8,166 bases of DNA, from NCBI GenBank assembly GCA_030623665.1, contig JAUXLO010000079.1, forward strand, positions 1 to 8,166. The letters run 5' to 3'. This DNA is from Planctomycetota bacterium. GTDB taxonomy: Bacteria; Planctomycetota; Brocadiia; Brocadiales; Bathyanammoxibiaceae. Positions 6,236 to 8,166 of this stretch are shown piece by piece. Position 1 is the stretch's first letter, and each line of letters starts with the position of its first letter. The position numbers were made by a program, and so were the translations under genes. The notes under the pieces were generated by a model. It was not told the DNA's origin. It saw only the letters and a program-made list of their open reading frames with translations, and searched no databases.

Positions 6236-6247
6236 AGTGTGCACACT
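6236..6247. repeat. Perfect 12-base palindrome in the topA leader
   Basis: AGTGTGCACACT is identical to its own reverse complement. It lies about 30 bases past the predicted topA transcription start and ends just before the GGGAG ribosome-binding sequence (6249-6253). It could be a binding site for a dimeric regulator. As RNA it has no loop, so a stable hairpin is less likely. Its presence is certain; any function is inferred. Confidence 0.4.
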
Positions 6248-6263
6248 TGGGAGTTAAACAAAT

Positions 6264-8166
6264 ATGTCAAAGCGGATAGTCATAGTTGAATCTCCGACGA
6301 AGGCGAAGACCATAAACAAATTCCTTGGTTCGGGGTTTGCGGTGCGCTCTTCTATGGGTCACGTCAGGGACTTGCCTCATAATAAGCTTGCCGTGGACGT
6401 GGAGAAGGACTTTGAGCCTGAATACAAGATTGTGCCCAAGCGGAAGGAGATGGTGAAGTCCCTCAAGGCTGAGGTGAAGAAGGCTGATGAGGTCTATCTC
6501 GCGCCGGACCAGGACCGTGAGGGAGAGGCCATAGCCTGGCACCTCTGTAAGGCGCTCGATATACCTGAGGAAAAGACCCGCCGGGTGGTCTTTAACGAGA
6601 TTACCGCGGAGGCCATTAAAAATGCATTTGAACACCCGGTAGAGATAGACATGGACAAGGTGAATGCGCAGCAGGCCCGCCGCATCCTCGACCGCCTGGT
6701 AGGCTATAAGATAAGCCCGTTGTTATGGAAGAAAGTTGCCAAGAGGCTTAGTGCGGGCAGGGTGCAGTCTGTAGCCGTTAGGATCATGGTGGAGAGAGAG
6801 AAGGAGATTCAGGCCTTCAAGCCCGTGGAATACTGGGATATCATTGCGAGGCTGAGGCCAAAGGGCGACAGAGGTAAAGGCTTCGAGGCAAAGTTGTGGA
6901 GATGTGAAGATTCTGAGGTAGAGATAGGAAACGAAGCCGAGGCCCAGGGGCATGTTAAGGCTTTAGGGGACTTGAAATATATTGTAGGTGTCGTAAATAA
7001 GCAGCGTAAGCTGAATAAACCCCTGCCTCCCTTGGCTACAAGCCAGCTTCAGCAGCAGGCGTCTATTCAACTGAATTTCTCTACGAAGAGGACCATGCTT
7101 ATCGCCCAGCAGCTCTACGAGGGGGTGGAGCTGAAAGACGGCCCGATGGGGCTTATAACGTATATGAGAACAGATTCTTTTAATGTATCTCATGAGGCGA
7201 TAACGGCGTGCAGGGGGCTTATACCCAGTATGTTTGGTAAGGACTACCTGCCGCCGAAACCGAATTACTACACCTCCAGGAAGGGTGCGCAGCACGCCCA
7301 TGAGGCCATCCGGCCTACCTCTGTAGAGATTACACCGGATGCGATAAAGCAGTATCTCACAAGAGACCAGTACAAACTCTACCAGCTTGTCTGGAAGAGG
7401 TTCGTTGCAAGTCAGATGAAACCGGCTGAATACGAGACGACCGATGTAACCATAAATGCCGGCCTATACAGTTTTAAGGCAAAAGGAAAGGCAATTGTCT
7501 TTCCGGGTCACAGTGTCCTCTCCGGGTCTGTAAAAGAAGAATCACTGCCGGAGGTGCAAGAAGGAGAGGAGTTGAAGTTGCTCGAACTTACGCCAAATCA
7601 GCATTTCACCGAGCCTCTGCCAAGATACACAGAGGCCGCACTGGTGAAGGCGCTGGAAAAAGAGGGCATCGGCAGGCCCAGTACGTACGCCGTAATTATA
7701 TCTACAATACAGGACAGGGGATATGTCAAGAAAGAGAACAAGACCCTGTACCCTACCGAGCTTGGAATCCTTGTGACGGAGAAGTTGGTGAAACACTTCC
7801 CTAAGGTCTTGAATGTTGAGTTTACGTCTCATATGGAAGAGGAGCTGGATAAGGTTGAGGAGGCCCAATTGGACTGGGTGGACGTGCTTAGGGAATTCTA
7901 CACACCGTTCCAGGAAGACCTTGAAAGGGCGGCGGAGGAGATGGAGAGCGAGAAAGGGCAGCCGGAGGATACCGATATACTTTGCAAGCAGTGCGGGTCT
8001 CCCATGGTTGTACGCTGGAGCAGGGCAGGTAAGTTTCTGGGGTGTTCAACCTTCCCCAAGTGCAAGTTCACCATGGACGTCTCCGGAGACGATAAACCCC
8101 GTCCTGCAGAGGTTACCGGGGAGGTCTGCGAGAAGTGCGGCAGCCCGATGGTGATAAAGGCAGGGC
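6264..8166 (+). CDS. topA: DNA topoisomerase I (type IA), C-terminus beyond the window edge
   Basis: An open frame of 634 codons with no stop before base 8166. The enzyme relaxes negative supercoils by cutting and rejoining one DNA strand. The N-terminal TOPRIM domain has IVESPTKAKTI with Glu9, and APDQDREGEAIAWHL with Asp82, Asp84 and Glu86 as the metal-binding acidic triad. The catalytic tyrosine is Tyr300 in GLITYMRTDS. Other family motifs are LSAGRVQSVAVR, HEAIRPT, PRYTEAALVKALEKEGIGRPSTYA and FTSHMEEELD. A topoisomerase zinc finger follows: Cys574, Cys577, Cys594 and Cys600. A second finger begins with Cys622 and Cys625 and is cut by the window. The ATG at 6264 is preceded by GGGAG with a 10-base spacer and gives the standard N-terminus. 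The gene is divergent from the foldase operon. E. coli TopA is 865 residues, so a substantial part may lie outside. Confidence 0.97.
   Translation, partial: MSKRIVIVESPTKAKTINKFLGSGFAVRSSMGHVRDLPHNKLAVDVEKDFEPEYKIVPKRKEMVKSLKAEVKKADEVYLAPDQDREGEAIAWHLCKALDIPEEKTRRVVFNEITAEAIKNAFEHPVEIDMDKVNAQQARRILDRLVGYKISPLLWKKVAKRLSAGRVQSVAVRIMVEREKEIQAFKPVEYWDIIARLRPKGDRGKGFEAKLWRCEDSEVEIGNEAEAQGHVKALGDLKYIVGVVNKQRKLNKPLPPLATSQLQQQASIQLNFSTKRTMLIAQQLYEGVELKDGPMGLITYMRTDSFNVSHEAITACRGLIPSMFGKDYLPPKPNYYTSRKGAQHAHEAIRPTSVEITPDAIKQYLTRDQYKLYQLVWKRFVASQMKPAEYETTDVTINAGLYSFKAKGKAIVFPGHSVLSGSVKEESLPEVQEGEELKLLELTPNQHFTEPLPRYTEAALVKALEKEGIGRPSTYAVIISTIQDRGYVKKENKTLYPTELGILVTEKLVKHFPKVLNVEFTSHMEEELDKVEEAQLDWVDVLREFYTPFQEDLERAAEEMESEKGQPEDTDILCKQCGSPMVVRWSRAGKFLGCSTFPKCKFTMDVSGDDKPRPAEVTGEVCEKCGSPMVIKAG

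Larger units (their letters stand above)
6036..6263. other. Divergent intergenic region between the foldase operon and topA
   Basis: 228 bases hold both divergent promoters, the topA leader palindrome and the two ribosome-binding sites. No open frame with a plausible start and ribosome-binding site, no tRNA, and no strong terminator hairpin was seen in either direction. Confidence 0.8.

Noticed and set aside
6267..7868. Several minus-strand open frames of 63-122 codons across topA
   Set aside because: They are antisense to topA, whose motifs are intact throughout. No ribosome-binding or family signal supports them.
7813..8154. Plus-strand frame of 113 codons near the right edge
   Set aside because: It is an arginine- and tryptophan-rich shifted frame inside topA. 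The topA frame carries the zinc-finger cysteines here.
1..8166. Search for a novel defence, mobile or biosynthetic system
   Set aside because: All protein frames match housekeeping families. No direct repeats, integrase, transposase, toxin-antitoxin pair or array was seen.

Overview
This is a bacterial chromosomal housekeeping segment. Seven protein genes and one tRNA gene fill almost all of it, with no mobile element, CRISPR array, phage gene or defence gene. Six genes and the tRNA lie head to tail on the minus strand. Read in transcription order from right to left they are: a SurA/PpiD-like membrane-anchored folding factor, ribF (FAD synthetase/riboflavin kinase), tRNA-Phe(GAA), the N-terminal and C-terminal subunits of a split transketolase, a CtpA-type S41 protease, and the first 42 codons of tsaD (tRNA t6A synthesis). 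On the plus strand topA (DNA topoisomerase I) starts at 6264 and runs off the right edge.

Organism: the split transketolase, the periplasmic-type foldase with an N-terminal anchor, and the secreted PDZ protease suggest a bacterium, probably with a two-membrane envelope. Base composition looks balanced, and AGG (Arg) and ATA (Ile) codons are frequent. The foldase has a short basic start, one membrane helix and a long charged body, which recalls Planctomycetota such as the anammox lineage. That placement is a guess and is not shown by any marker here.

Layout: 1-128 tsaD start; 132-1409 ctpA; 1417-2373 and 2384-3202 transketolase halves; 3203-3321 a structured spacer; 3322-3394 tRNA-Phe; 3408-4373 ribF; 4374-6035 foldase; 6036-6263 a divergent promoter region; 6264-8166 topA. 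Spacing between the minus-strand protein genes is 0 to 10 bases, apart from the tRNA interval, so at least two co-transcribed blocks are likely: foldase-ribF, and tRNA-tktN-tktC-ctpA-tsaD.

The most notable point is regulatory. A perfect consensus sigma70 promoter (TTGACA, 17 bases, TATAAT) lies inside the last codons of ribF, placed to transcribe tRNA-Phe with a leader of about 17 bases. Past the tRNA, the spacer before the transketolase genes can form two mutually exclusive hairpins. The genes belong to familiar families and do not form a new biochemical system. The observations worth following up are the embedded promoter, the tRNA/mRNA junction, a 12-base palindrome in the topA leader, and the unusual repeat make-up of the foldase.
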